A stretch of 64,000 nt of DNA from Magnolia sinica (lineage: Eukaryota; Streptophyta; Magnoliopsida; Magnoliales; Magnoliaceae): positions 79,698,862 through 79,762,861 of the forward strand of contig NC_080584.1 of the NCBI RefSeq assembly GCF_029962835.1, read 5' to 3'. Made by a program: the position numbers and the translations under genes. The notes below the pieces were generated by a model. It was not told where the DNA came from and made no database searches. It saw only the letters and a program-made list of their open reading frames with translations. Below, piece by piece: positions 11,604 through 23,753 of the stretch (positions are counted from its first letter, which is position 1; each line of letters starts with the position of its first letter).

Positions 11604-14516
11604 ATGGCTGGTCGAAGAGGAAACGATGTTACATTTACAAGCGAGCTAGAGAATTATTCGGAGGCCATAAGACATGCTGGTGAAAGCCTGTTCGAACACC
11701 TTACGAATCGGACTATTCAATTCGTAAATGTGATAGGCTGTAATGGTATTGGAAGATGGAGGATCATCGAATATGCAGCTCGAAAGTTGAAGGGATCTGA
11801 TCTCTTCGACGTGCAGATACAGGTAAAGATACCGAAAGGAGATCTCAATCCTGAAAGAGTGCAGATGGAGATCGTGGAACAGTTAAAATTGACAGGCAAC
11901 GTTAATCTTGATGGCGTCCAAACCAAGTCTATTGTAGCTGCAGGCGAGATCTATAAATCGTTGGTGCGGCGGACGTTCTTGCTAATTGTTGGAGATGTGA
12001 GCAGTGAAATCAAAGTGGATTTGATGGGAATTCCCCTACCCAGAGAAGCTCCATATGATTCGAAGGTCGTTTTTGTGAGAGATGAAGTGATGCCGACAGT
12101 TGCTGTGCCGCAATACAATGTGACCATCGACTTTGAGAAGTTGTCCGAAGACATGTTACTCGAAGAGGCCAGTGATGTGTCCCATTCTACTGGCATCCAG
12201 GGCTACTTTGCTCCCGAAACCATTCTTTACTGCTTGCTGTTCTTCTGGTTTTTCTCAATTTCTCAATATAGTATGTATTATGTGACAAGGATTTGGAGGG
12301 CGGAGGGAGTTATTATTAGAAGGGAGACAGAGGAAGATGAAGAATATGATTCCATGTTTGCGGAGAAGGCTCGCATTCTACTGAGAGAGTTCGAGTTTCG
12401 TTCTCTGATTCAATTAACTGAAAGCCAAACACACTGGCAACTGCCGGATTGGGCCATGGAGAATGATCGTGTCCGTGATCTAGCAAATGCTTTAACTCAT
12501 GGGAGATACAGGATTTACTTACCACCGAAGAGGAAATTATTGGACACTTATTGGCCAACGGAACTCCCTCTAGAAGGCCACAAACTCTCCTCTCTACAGC
12601 TTGGGGGGTGGAATTATTTCCACCCCGATTTCGAAATCGTCATACCAGACCCTTTTTTTAAGCAAATGCAGGGCCTTCGAGTCCTGCGTCTTGATCAACT
12701 AAGTATCAAAACTCTGCCCTCCTCCATCGCCTGCTTGCACAATCTCAGACTTCTCAGTATATCTGAATGCCAACACTTAAACTCTCTCCCCACTTCCATT
12801 CAAGCTCTTTACAATCTCGAGTTCCTTTATGTTGAACAATGTTCTTCTTTCGAAACAATGCCAGATGAGTGCTTTCGACAAATGACCAACCTTCAATTTC
12901 TCAAACTCCATGGAACGAGCATCAGGTCACTGCCTTCCTCTGTTTCCAAGCTACACACCATCCATCAACTCAACTTAATAGAATCCCCCTCTTTAATGAA
13001 AATCCCAAATGAGACCTTCGAATGTATGGAGCGGCTTCAGGTTCTTAGCTTGAACGGTGCTTCTAATCTAGAATCTCTGCCATCCTCTCTCTCCAAGTTG
13101 GTCAATCTTAGGCAACTCCTGCTAGCGAACTGTTCTTCCCTAAAGATGAAGTTGCTGCCGCATTTGGAAAAGCTCTCCGCACTCAAGGAGCTTGATCTCA
13201 AAAACTGTAATTCCCTGGAAGATATTGAGGATCTTTCTACTTCTCTTGGAAATATCTTGCCAAACCTCCAAAAGCTCGATCTTTCCAGAATCGAGGCAAT
13301 TTCGCAGGTCTCCTTGAATGGCTGCCAAAGCCTAGAGTCTGTAAGCCTGAAGCGGCTTATAAACCTTCGAAAGCTCAATATTTCAGGTACCAAAATCAAA
13401 TGCTTTCCTGAAAATAATATGGTCGGCACTGATCATCTAAGGCGCCTGGACTTCCAATGCATGAATCACCTTCAAGAAATTAAATGGGATGATCTAAGTA
13501 CAGATCTTGAATATCTCAACATCGATCAGTGCAACACGGGGGATAATAAATGGCAGGGAGATATAGTTGGGGCTCACATAAGGGTTAGTAATTACCATCT
13601 TTTTCAATCCTTAACAGCAGACTCAAAATTGTGGGGAGCAAAATGCTTCTCTCGATTCCATATATGCATCTCTCCTTGCCAAGAAGAAAAACGTAAAAGG
13701 CGATTTTTATATGCAAACATGGGTTTCAAGACACAAACACCTAATTTACCTTCAGAAAGACATTTCGATAGGCATTTGGAGATCCGAGGAGGCGATACTT
13801 CCCCCCACATTTCTACTCATTATTTTCTCATTCGAACGGAATTATTCACTCTGTGTGACAATGCCTTCGTCCATAGATTGTCGGATTTTTGCATTGTGGA
13901 TGCAATAACAGAACTGAGAGAATGCCGGGTTGAGAGTTGCAAGAATTTGGAGAAATTTTTTGAAGGAGTGAATCTAAGCTCTGCCACTTTAAGTTGCCTC
14001 GAGAATGTATGGATGTCTAACCTTCCAAGACTGAAGAGCGTGTGCGAGGGCAGATATGCGAACCAAAGCTTCACACTCCTTAAACATATATATCTGGAGC
14101 GCTGTCCGAGACTCATTGTCGTCTTCTCGTCAGGCGTATGCTTAACAAACCTGGAAACTCTGCATATCAAGTTCTGCACTAGACTGGAGGCAGTGTTTCG
14201 AGGGGTAGCTAAGGAAAAAGGTTCGCTCCAACGACTACATACCGTGTGTCTGTGGGAGCTACCAAAGCTGGAGAGTATCTGCAGTGACGTGTGCTTGGGG
14301 GCATTGAAGAAGCTGAGAGTGGGTGGATGTCCGAAGCTGAACAAGCTTCCTCTTCAAATCTCTAATGACAATGCTGCTGCTTCTAAAACTGTTATCGGTG
14401 AGGGTGGTGTTAAGGTGGAAGGCGAGTTGGTATGGTGGGCCAGCCTCAAGTTGGAAGGAGACAACATCAAGCGCCATGTCTACTTCAAAGAACGCCGACC
14501 TTTCAACAGGCGCTGA
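11604..14516 (+). CDS. NLR-like (NB-ARC/LRR) protein with degenerate P-loop, gene 1
   Basis: Single open frame of 970 residues starting MAGRRGND; the paralogue at 47880 starts MASRRGSD, which supports this ATG. There is no CC or TIR domain: only about 44 residues precede a P-loop-like GCNGIGRWRI (45-54). The canonical G-x-G-G-V-G-K-T-T-L has Lys replaced by Arg and Thr-Thr by Trp-Arg. A kinase-2-like LLIVGDV (126-132) lacks the first Asp. YDSKVVFVRD (151-160) resembles RNBS-B. A short bridge then leads straight to an RNBS-D-like and WRAEGVI segment (about 203-237), so GLPL and most of ARC are missing. Leucine-rich repeats run from about 355 to 640, then a second block with cysteine-rich repeats (about 790-930). 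The C-terminal KVEGELVWWASL...FKERRP is typical of At4g27190-like CNL proteins. NLRs are intracellular immune receptors. With this P-loop, ADP/ATP switching is unlikely, so a decoy or helper role is only a guess. Confidence 0.88.
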   Translation: MAGRRGNDVTFTSELENYSEAIRHAGESLFEHLTNRTIQFVNVIGCNGIGRWRIIEYAARKLKGSDLFDVQIQVKIPKGDLNPERVQMEIVEQLKLTGNVNLDGVQTKSIVAAGEIYKSLVRRTFLLIVGDVSSEIKVDLMGIPLPREAPYDSKVVFVRDEVMPTVAVPQYNVTIDFEKLSEDMLLEEASDVSHSTGIQGYFAPETILYCLLFFWFFSISQYSMYYVTRIWRAEGVIIRRETEEDEEYDSMFAEKARILLREFEFRSLIQLTESQTHWQLPDWAMENDRVRDLANALTHGRYRIYLPPKRKLLDTYWPTELPLEGHKLSSLQLGGWNYFHPDFEIVIPDPFFKQMQGLRVLRLDQLSIKTLPSSIACLHNLRLLSISECQHLNSLPTSIQALYNLEFLYVEQCSSFETMPDECFRQMTNLQFLKLHGTSIRSLPSSVSKLHTIHQLNLIESPSLMKIPNETFECMERLQVLSLNGASNLESLPSSLSKLVNLRQLLLANCSSLKMKLLPHLEKLSALKELDLKNCNSLEDIEDLSTSLGNILPNLQKLDLSRIEAISQVSLNGCQSLESVSLKRLINLRKLNISGTKIKCFPENNMVGTDHLRRLDFQCMNHLQEIKWDDLSTDLEYLNIDQCNTGDNKWQGDIVGAHIRVSNYHLFQSLTADSKLWGAKCFSRFHICISPCQEEKRKRRFLYANMGFKTQTPNLPSERHFDRHLEIRGGDTSPHISTHYFLIRTELFTLCDNAFVHRLSDFCIVDAITELRECRVESCKNLEKFFEGVNLSSATLSCLENVWMSNLPRLKSVCEGRYANQSFTLLKHIYLERCPRLIVVFSSGVCLTNLETLHIKFCTRLEAVFRGVAKEKGSLQRLHTVCLWELPKLESICSDVCLGALKKLRVGGCPKLNKLPLQISNDNAAASKTVIGEGGVKVEGELVWWASLKLEGDNIKRHVYFKERRPFNRR

Positions 14517-15834
14517 TGAATTCTTCTCGCCATGTCTATTTTATATCCGTGTGCTTGATTTGATTTGGTTTGATTTGTGATGGTGTGTTTTTATTTTATT
14601 TTAATTTATTTGTGTGCATGTTTGATATTAGCTTATTTGTCGTCAATTGTTTTTATTTTATTTTATTTGTGCGCGTGTTTTGCTGATGACAATGATAACT
14701 TATTTATGGTTGTACAACACTAACTCATTCAAAAGGTTGGCCCACCACAAGATCACCAACCTAATCCACTAATCAAGTGGGCCACATATGTTCTTTGGAT
14801 ATGATCATCCTCTGTCCATGGTTTTCTACATCACGGGATTTTAAATAACTGTAGTTTCTTGTAGATCAATTCTAGATGGACCCTTACGGAATAGAGAGGT
14901 ACTAGCTCTGTGCCACAAGTGCCCATGTGCCGTCCAGTGCCAGATCTACTAACACTATTCCACTAAGTACATTACAACGACTGTACATAATAAATTGGTC
15001 GAGAGTGCTTGAGGTTGCTTGAGGTTTGTTATGACATCTAAGCCATCTAACCGATGCATCCCAATATCACAACCCCACTAAACAAAAATCAGGCCGTTCC
15101 AACTGTGAAGTGGGACACACCATATACAAAACAATCTATACCAGCCAAAAACTCCAAATTCACATGTGGCCCTCCTGATGATTTGATCGGTAAGATTTTT
15201 GGTTCGGTGCTCCCACACATGCCTCTACACACGTGGCTACATGTTATGTGTTAATTGGAGTGGGCCCCACTGAGCAGACAGCCTGCCCCAAGTATCGGAC
15301 TATTCATTCGGCAGACACAGAGAGCTGGATGAACCTGATCCAGTATTTCTCACAAATACATCACAAATTGATGCAGTTTAAAAACAGTACTGAAGAATGG
15401 ATGGTTTCGGAATTGGAACCTTGTTTTCACCCATTAAGATTGTGTGGGCCAAATGGATGGCTCAGATTGATTATTTGGATTGTCCGATTCTCCAAATGCA
15501 ACTTAATGAAGGGCAACTTCCAGCAAATGGGGTTCCAATTAGGGGTGAAAATCTAGTTTTATTTGCACTGAAGACTACTAGGGTCAAGAACAGTCCTGAA
15601 AAGTTGGTTGGGCTCAGGGCTCAGCGCTACCATCACGGCAGAGAGGGCTGAAAATTGATAGATTCTTATTTCTCACTTCAATGTTTCCAATATATCATTG
15701 ATCAAGTGGGTAACGCACTAAGAAATGGAGCTTTTATAAAAATGAAACCAACAGTCTACATTCAACATGGATCGGTTGCCTAACAAAGCATTGGAATAAG
15801 CATATTTGAAAGGGAAGCCTTCTGTCTCCAGCGA
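14517..15834. other. Gene 1 3' flank and gene-free repeat region
   Basis: The first 200 bp are AT-rich 3' UTR-like. At about 14734-14840 ('aaaggttggcccaccac...gttttctacat') the text matches the upstream part of the promoter-leader module seen at 25.2, 30.2 and 34.3 kb. The rest carries MITE-style strings. Open frames at 15054-15651 overlap one another and show no recognisable domain. I see no gene. Confidence 0.5.
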
Positions 15835-16080
15835 GGAATGGGCAGATCTTTGTGGGGCCTACCATTATGTATCAGTTTATCCATTCCGCCCATCCCTTTT
15901 CTCATATCAATTTAGAGTATGCACCCAAAAATGAAGCAGATCTAATGTCAAAGTGGACCACTTGAGCATTGGATCTACTTCAATTTTGGGCTCATACCTT
16001 AAAATGATATGAGAGAAGGGATGGATGGTGTGGATAAAAACATACATCACCATGCGCCCCCACATAGATCTGCCCGTTCC
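15835..16080. mobile_element. Foldback MITE (nearly full-length palindrome)
   Basis: The whole 246 bp is an inverted repeat of about 120 bp per arm. It starts GGAATGGGCAGATCTTTGTG and its right end reverse-complements to GGAACGGGCAGATCTATGTG. The arms keep pairing through ATCCATTCC.CCCATCCCTT and AAAATGAAGcAGATC to a centre at about 15958-15966 (CCACTTGAG). A transcript would fold into a long hairpin. It abuts the MITE starting at 16096. Confidence 0.85.
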
Positions 16081-16095
16081 TTGCTAGAGAGAAGG

Positions 16096-16631
16096 GGAAA
16101 CGGATTGGCTACTCCCCCTGACACTAGCCCCGTGGCTGGTGGTTGGTGCTCTGTGGGCCCCACCATGATGTATGTATTTCATCTATTCTTTTCATCCATT
16201 TTTAAAGATCATTTTATGACTTGATCCCGAAAATGAGAGGTATATAAATCTAAGGTGCACCACACCACATGAAAACAATAGTGATTGGATATCCATCATT
16301 AAAAGCCATCTAAGGCCCGATGTACTGTTTATTTGACATCCAATACGTTGATTACGTCATGCAGGCCCAGATGAAGGGAAAAAACAAAAATCAGCTTGAT
16401 CCAAAACTTTTATGGCCCAAAATGTTTTTTAATGGTCGACGCTCATTCAACACTGTTTCCTGTAATGTGGTCCAATTAAGATTGGGATATATCTAATTTT
16501 TTGTATCGTACAGTAAAATGATCTGAAAAATATATGGACAGCATGGTTGAAACACATACATCATGGTGGGGCCCACGGAGCACCGACCATCTGCCATTAG
16601 CTGGTGTAAGGGGGTTAGCCAATCTGTTTCC
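16096..16631. mobile_element. Long-TIR MITE, Mutator-type
   Basis: Starts GGAAACGGATTGGCTACTCC and ends with the inverted equivalent (reverse complement GGAAACAGATTGGCTAACCC). The flanks GAGAGAAGG (16087-16095) and GAGAGAAAG (16632-16640) match at 8 of 9 positions, as expected of a 9-bp target duplication of the Mutator superfamily. No transposase. It is a near relative of the element at 10931-11469. Confidence 0.85.
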
Positions 16632-16799
16632 GAGAGAAAGGTCTACTTCTATTTGAAAGACACAGTTCCATCAGGTCAGGCTGAGCTACATCATGTCGGG
16701 CTAAAATGATTTGAGCCTAAACCTGACCCATAGTCCAAGCTGATAGGTCCAAGCTACTGTGACAGGCTCGTTAAGTCACAAAGGCTACCTGGCCCAATG

Positions 16800-16946
16800 C
16801 CACTCTTTGGTAGTTGAGTGGCCGGAGCCTGAGGATTGATGGTCTGCTAGTTGGCGCCTCAAGTAGCCTTCTCCACTCTTGGGTAGTTGAGTAGGCAGAG
16901 ACTGAGGATAGACAACAAGCTAGTAGGTGTCCGAAAAGCCAGCCTT
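16800..16946. repeat. Two-copy tandem repeat, about 73-bp unit
   Basis: CCACTCTTTGGTAGTTGAGT at 16800 and CCACTCTTGGGTAGTTGAGT at 16873 begin two diverged copies. No function suggested. Confidence 0.7.
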
Positions 16947-18160
16947 CTTTGTGCTTTGTTTTGACTGAGTCTGGAGGGGCAATGGTACGGCTTGGAATCT
17001 GTTTAAACATGATAGCCTGGTCAGGTGAGCTCCATTTATAAACACCATTGGTGGAGTATTCTGCTGGTGGACCAATCTAAGGCCCAATTTACAGCATTTT
17101 GGCTAGCCATCCTCGGGTTCAATTTCTTGGCTCGAACTGGACCTGGAAACAAAGCAACATTGCCTAGGTGCAATATTACAGAGCCCATGTGGCATCAACA
17201 TTCCATATGCCATAAAATCAGGACCATTGTCTAGTTCCCGACACTGGATAGAAAATTCTTCAAAATATGCATCCATAGGAGTACAATTAAAATCCATCCA
17301 AACAGCGAACCTCAACACCATCAGAGTAAAAGAAAGTTAATTAATGGGCAACACAGAGGACGGGAAAGTAAAGAAAAGTGATGAATTAAATTAAAATGAA
17401 GAAGAAGAAGAAGAACCGATTATACATACTAGATATCACTAGATTGATGGCTATGATCAATGAATCACCATGAGCTGTCTGGACATTGGCTTTGTCAATG
17501 TTTTGATTCTTCCAGCTATAGTGTATGAACTCCTAGTTTCATGCATTGATCTAAAATTTCAAGAGAACCAACCATTTTGATTTGCATTCACCCACTTTAC
17601 ATTTTGGGACCTATTTCAATTATTAAAATAGAGAATGAATGCATGTAAATCAATTTACAATCAATGAGGGTGTGTGTAGATACACTAGCTGGACTGCACA
17701 GTCAGCACATCCAAGATTCCTTCATAGCCCCAAGCCTTCAACTGAGTGGAAAAACAAAAAAAGGCCAATGCCAAAGTGTCGTGTCCTTTTCTGCCCCACC
17801 ATGGCCATCAATGGTTCTGCAAAACGCTCCAATTCTTCAAAATCCCAAAGTGTCTAATAAATTTTGGAGAGGCGAGTTTCCAATTATATTGGCAATGGAA
17901 AGTCCCCTTGGAATACTCAGTTAGTAGATTTGGAGCCATGATCGGCCTATCCAATCCATTGATTAGATGGCCCATCATTGATGGAACTTTCCTATCAAAT
18001 AAAACCCCTCAATCGATCAGCCCTAAACTTCCAATTAGTGACATGCAACAACATGATTGATAAGAAATGCACAAGCAAGAGACATTCAATGGAGGAGAAA
18101 CCAAAAATTCAATGACTAAAATCCTATGATTTTAGAGATTTTTGGGGAATGATCCATCTA
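16947..18160. other. Gene-free stretch
   Basis: No domain-bearing frame. A (GAA)n run lies at about 17398-17415. Several overlapping open frames at 17639-18060 are in mutually exclusive frames without recognisable similarity. Confidence 0.45.
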
Positions 18161-19590
18161 TGATGGGAGTGTTGGGGGCCTTGCACAAAACCTTAAGATC
18201 TAGCCTCCCGAAACAAATCAGAATTATGGATAATAAAGCAAGGAAATAAATCAAAGCATAAATCACACACCACACAATAGATTTTTATGTGGAAAACCCT
18301 CAAAGAGGTAAAAACCACGGGACCTTGTCTAGATCAACAATCCACTATGAAGTAAAACGTTACAACCTTCTTCACTCACGCAGGAGTGGATAAACAATAA
18401 GAGAAACAAAGAAAACAGAAAAATCTCACCGATTACGAGGACGTAAAAACGCTGAGATATAAATTGCACAGTAGATAACCTCCACGAGCATAACCTCCCT
18501 TCTACAAGCTTCCTTTCTCTCTTTCTCTCTCTCTCTCACACCTTTAATAGCTCTCTTGTGTTTTTCATGTAACTAGAAAAATCCTAGGAACCCCTATTTA
18601 TAGTTTTAGGAAACTCCTTTCTGCATCCTAGTTGCGAAAGGACTCAGATTTCTACAATCCGCAAAATCACTGAACGAATCTACATAGCCACGACCGGTTG
18701 AGTGTCACCCATGACCGGTCGAGCACTCCGAAGAAAAATAACCCAAAGTCGCTAGACTTTGAGTTGAGTCGTGGCTCGAATCCACGACTGGTCGTGCACC
18801 AGCCCTCGATCGGTCGTGTAGGGCTCACAACCGGTCGAGCACAGGGAAAAAATCCCATCAAATCTCTCCCTTTTTGACCCAGGAGGGATTTACCTTCTTT
18901 AAGCTAGTCTGGTTTGTACAAACCTCAAACTTGCCCTTGAGTAAAGCCTTGGTCATCATGTCTAACCTATTATCGTCTGTGTGGACCTTCTCAAGCTGTA
19001 ACACCTTTTATTCTAAAGTATTCCTGATACAGTTATACCGAATCTCTATGTGCTTTAACTTGGAATGCTGACTTGGATTCTTGCTCAAGTGTATAGCACT
19101 CTGATTATTGTAATAGACCACGTGCTCCTCCTGCTTCAGGCTAAGTTCCTGTAAGAACCTCTTCATTAAAATCATCTCTTTACATGTCTCTATGACTGCA
19201 ATATACTCGGCCTCTGTCGTCGACAATGTCACCACCTTTTGTAGCTTACTTTGCCAAGAAATCACTCCCCCTGTAAACGCGAACATGAACCCCGATGTAG
19301 ACTTCTTGGAGTCTATGTCACCAACCATATCTGCATCTGTGTAGCTATCTGACACAAATTTTCTGTCACCATAGCATATGTTCAACCTGGATAAGCCTCT
19401 TAGATACTGCAGTATCCATTTCACCGCTGCCCAATGCTCTTTGTCAAGATTGACAAGATACCGGCTGACAACACCAACCACATATGTTATGTTTGGGCGT
19501 GTACACATCTAGCATATATCAAACTTTTTACAGCTGACGCATAGGGTATCTATCCATCACTAGTGTCCCTCTGTATCATAGAAATTAATT
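18161..19590 (-). mobile_element. 3' end of a Ty1/copia element (RNase H and 3' LTR)
   Basis: Fossil on the minus strand. A copia RNase H domain at 19008-19508 (YLRGLSRLNICYG, SYTDADMVGD, STTEAEYIA, YYNNQSAIHLSKNP, HSKLKHIEIR) is followed by a purine-rich tract (AAAAAGGGAGAGAT on the minus strand, near 18861-18876) and an LTR of 700 bp (18161-18860). The LTR ends are inverted repeats, TGATGGGA and TCCCATCA. The LTR has the phrase 'tggaaaaccctcaaagagg' common to plant copia LTRs, and 'gaccggtcgag' repeats. The rest of the element is absent to the right of about 19590. It is broken. Confidence 0.9.
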
Positions 19591-20540
19591 TAGCTGGTCA
19601 ATGTATCATGTGGGAGATCATATTAAAGACACCTAGTTCTCTTCCGAAAATTTTACCCATATTTTCCGGCCTCTGATTTATTGGCAGATTGTCTGGATTG
19701 CTCGATAATAGAATAGCCTTGTATTTTGCTCCTATACGTCTAAACAGAGGAAAGCCAACTAAGTGACGGCTCCAACCTCTCACACGTGGTTCATATTGGC
19801 ACATGTGGTAGCTTGTAGATGGGATGGCTTATAAACTCTTTCAGGTAAAAAGAAAAGAAGAAAGAAAATTAAGGATTGTTTGGATTCATGGAAAAGAGGA
19901 AAAGAGATGATGTTTCCTGAGAAGCCTTATTTCTAATAAATTATGAAAACGTAAATAGTATTTTTCTTATTTTTCAACAAATTTTGAGATATATTTTTAA
20001 TTTTTTTGTTTGTCATTGTTTGTCAAAATAATATGCTTTCTTTTTAAGAAAGAGTTTCCAGATAGTCACTAGCATTGCAAGATTAGCACATGTGGAATAT
20101 GTAAGGTGTTTGAAAATTGATAGTGGACCGTGTGACTTGCTAAGCACATGTGGATACTTGAAGTTGAATTAATATTGAAGCAAATGTTGTACATATGAGG
20201 TGCTTGAAGTTGTATGATAAAGCATATGACAGAAAATGACACGCATAGATACATTTGACATGTGGGTAACTTAAGCTAGATGACTATACGTGTAAATTGG
20301 CTCCATTTTTACGTTTGGTAATTGCTAATGTGTATGTGTCCCTGTTACACCATTAATATAGAAAAAATGAAATTCCTAATTACCAAAAATAAGAAAATCC
20401 TAATTCTAATAAAACTTTTTTAAAACTAATTTCTAAAAATAAAAATTTCAAATAAACTTTTACTAGAAAAGTCTTAACACGATTACAAATTATTTTTAAA
20501 AAGGAAGAAAATCTAAAACTCTAAAATTTCAAATTTCAAA
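19591..20540. other. Gene-free AT-rich stretch
   Basis: AT-rich, with A/T homopolymer-like runs from about 19970 to 20540. No supported gene or repeat terminus. Confidence 0.4.
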
Positions 20541-20599
20541 CCGTTCACATTACTTTGACCAATGTCAGATAAGTCCATTCATTTGTGCTGCTAAACCAA

Positions 20600-20842
20600 A
20601 TAAATGTTTCTTAGATAATGGACAGCTGGTATAAGTGGACCATGGTCATATTCAGAATGGGACCCACCCCTTAACTTGATTTTCATGCCATGTGCCATGT
20701 TGGCACAGGTGGTGGCTTTCCACGTCTATATAAATAAGTAGGTGTCTTTGCCGATTTAGATATTATTACTTCGATCTTTTGGAGCCCTTTAACGTTTGCC
20801 TACTCTCACCTTTCCTTCCTCAGCCAGCCATCTAAGTTTCCG
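20600..20842 (+). promoter_or_regulatory. Promoter-leader module A (TATA box, untranslated first exon, splice donor)
   Basis: TATA-like CTATATAAAT at about 20726-20735, then a leader containing CTCAGCCAGCCATCTAAGTT, ending at a donor CCG|GTATGCTTCT (GT at 20843). The intron start is also similar to modules B, C and D (a 'CTGATTTTTC' string, then 'aattaac...' and 'catctacaagct'). No coding body follows within 10 kb. Confidence 0.5.
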
Positions 20843-21246
20843 GTATGCTTCTCTTGCTTACGCTGATTTTTCCCCTCAGTTCTCTTCTACTCTTTTGTTT
20901 ACGTTGTCGAGGCCAGCAATTAACGTTACAAGCGTGTGCAAGGCTGCCCATCTACAAGCTGCTATATCTGCGGTTGTGGACCATGGTTTACAGGATCAAA
21001 GCCGTCCATTGGATTTTATTTTTTATTTTTTATTTTTCTTTTCTGGAAAAGGTGAGATCTCACCTCCTGGAATTTATTAATAGGAAAAGGGAGACATACA
21101 TCTATTTGGATAGAGAATAAACATCACCTAGCTAAATTCCTTTTGTTTTGTAACAGTGAGGTGTTAGATATGGTAGGCTGGCTTTCCTCCCTTTACCGTG
21201 AGGGGTCAGCCCGAATGTGAATCTGCCTGTACATTTGCACCTAATA

Positions 21247-21248
<2 letters not shown>

Positions 21249-21300
<52 letters not shown>
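21249..21300. repeat. (TA)n microsatellite beside a MITE
   Basis: About 26 TA units. It ends exactly where the inverted-repeat element begins (21301). A shorter TA run flanks the other end (21849-21860). Confidence 0.95.
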
Positions 21301-21302
<2 letters not shown>

Positions 21303-21848
21303 GAAAAGGTACTATGCGCTCGAGTTGATGGGACCGTCCCATGAGGTCGAGCTATGTGGGCCCCACCGTGATGCGTTTCGAACATCTACTCCATCAGTCA
21401 GATGCATCATTCTATCGTGGGCCTAGGTCTCAAAAATCAAGTCAATACTTTTCTTGTGTGGGCCACACCACATACAGAAGTGGGGAGGGGCCATGCACCA
21501 TTAAAACATTCATAATCATTTTTTGGGCCCACCGAGATGTGGTTTGCAAATCCAGCCCATCCATTATGTGTGTCTCACTTGGATGAGGGTTCAAACCAAG
21601 TTTCAGCTGCATTCAAAACTCTGGTGAGCCCCACCAAGTGATTTTATATGTTTTTGTCATGCTTCACATGATTTTAGATAGTATGGCCCACCTGAGTTCC
21701 GTATATGGATGATTTTTGGCATATACCATAATTTAGAGGGGACTCATCAAATGCACGGTTTTGATGGTCGACACGCATCACGGTGGGGCCCACACAGCTC
21801 GACCTCACGGGAGCTTATTATGAGGTCGAGCGCACATTACCTTTTCCC
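21301..21848. mobile_element. TA-flanked MITE, copy A (Micron-like)
   Basis: Left end GGGAAAAGGTACTATGCGCT, right end reverse-complements to GGGAAAAGGTAATGTGCGCT. The inverted repeats continue for about 85 bp (CGAGgTCGAGC, TGTGGGCCCCACCGTGATGCG). TA microsatellites flank both sides, as in the Micron MITEs known in rice. Relatives are at 45053, 45842, 46390 and 52003. No coding. Confidence 0.85.
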
Positions 21849-21860
21849 TATATATATATA

Positions 21861-23753
21861 TTGTCGTGGCATTATTTTTGTTTTACACATGCAATGCTTA
21901 TGTACAAATCCTGATGTACTCCCACCTTTGGACACCACAAAAAAGAAAAAGAAAAAAAAAAAAAAATCACCTGCCCCCTCACTACCCAGATTTCGAGTAC
22001 TTAATCTACTTAAATCATGACATGGATCTCAATCCCAAATACGTGCCAAGTACTCGAAATCTGGATTGTGACATGCCCACTTCAATTCAATCCAACAAAA
22101 TGCTTGCAATGCCCACTTGGTCCATAACTGAGCATCTTCATACATCTTTGGACACCTCATGAGCCTCCCAAGATTCCTTGGGAGGCTGCCTGCTACAAGT
22201 TTGGCATATAAATCAGGCCTTCTTCTTTCCTCAGTTGGGCCAAAAAAACAGAGACTGGCTAAACCGATAACTTACGGGTTTTTTTTTCTTGGGTGTGTGT
22301 GGCTAACCTGACAGTGAAATATCTGGGTTTTTGGATATGCATGTTTGCAGTTGTACGTGTGTTTTGGATATGCATGTCTCAGACAGGTGTGGAGTTTACC
22401 AACCTCATATTAGAGTAATTAATATCGACTAATCTGTCAAGTCCCGTAGCCCAATTTTCCCGGGTACGTACGTACTGGTGATGTGATCTGGATCAGTTTC
22501 ACTCCCATTCTAGTTAGGAAGGCCACTCTTAGGTATGCCGTCAATTTTGGCTTTGCTTGAAGGTACACAACAATGTAAAGATACAGCAAAATTCTTTTGA
22601 CCCACCCATCCAAGCTCGTGGTATCAAAGCAACCCATGAAGGATCGCTGATTTGTAACGACAATCAATGTAAGTGATCATTTTCCCATGTAAAATTTTAC
22701 TGTGTATAATGCTTTTTTGTCAATTAAATATGTATATCAATGTATTGTGCCTTTTCTAGACCAAAATCCAATCACAAAATGTGCCGAGAGATATGAAAAT
22801 GAGAGGGAATTAAAAGAAAATAGAATAAAAGACCGGGTATGAAAAAAAAAGAACAAGAAGAAGAAGGTGGGAGCGAGAGCTTTAATTGCCCCTGCAATTA
22901 GAAACTGCCAGCGAGTGCTTTTTGACAGATGAAATTGTAAAAATACTCTCATGTGGTTTCTTCAGTAAGTAGTAAAAATCATTACTTGTGAGGCCTACAA
23001 GGTATGTGCATAACATCCAACCCATCACATATACCCACCATACCATGGTGATATGAACAAAATATCAGGTCAATCAATTTATCAGATAGGGTACAATTGA
23101 ATTGGGATATTTTGAATGGTTTATATTATTATATATGGAATGCCCCACCTTATGCAATAAGCTTGATGTGCATTTACCCCTGCATCTTTCTATTCTCCAC
23201 TTTCACATGTAAAGAAAAAATAAAGGAGTGTAATAATTTATTTTACCCTTTTAAAAACTAATGCAATAACAGTTTCTGAAGGAATTATTTGGAAATATCC
23301 ATATTCTTGAGGCACTCTGTGCGAAAAATCCTTTTTTTTAAAAAAAGTTAAAAAATGTAAAAGTTAAAGAAGACTCGTTAGCCTAAGTTAGTAGTCTCTT
23401 TCTTTTGTTCAAATGCATGCATTTGATTGGATATATTCCAATCCATGATCAATTAGACTCTTTTTGTTTTATATATAGTTCTTTTTTATTATAGAATTTA
23501 CAACATTAATTTTCATTTCAACACCTCAGTGGGTGTTATCCTCAGGTTTGGGGCCTACCTTAATGAATATGTTGAGCGGATTAGCTGATACCTTGGTAAC
23601 ACTTTAGTGGGTGTTATTTTGATATTTGGGGCTTACCTTAACAAATATGTTGTATATCCAAGCCATCCATGCATTTTTATTATTATTATTTTTTTCTTCA
23701 GCTTATTTTAAATGAGTCAGAAGTTAAGCAGATCCAAATCTTTCTTCTTCTTC
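21861..23753. other. Gene-free stretch
   Basis: Poly-A-like run at about 21943-21966, T-rich and MITE-style segments (23510-23680, with 'agtgggtgttat' repeated at about 23530 and 23610). No supported gene. Confidence 0.4.

Noticed and set aside
15054-15651. Overlapping open frames of 66-107 codons
   Set aside because: They lie in MITE-style sequence, overlap in different frames and show no domain.
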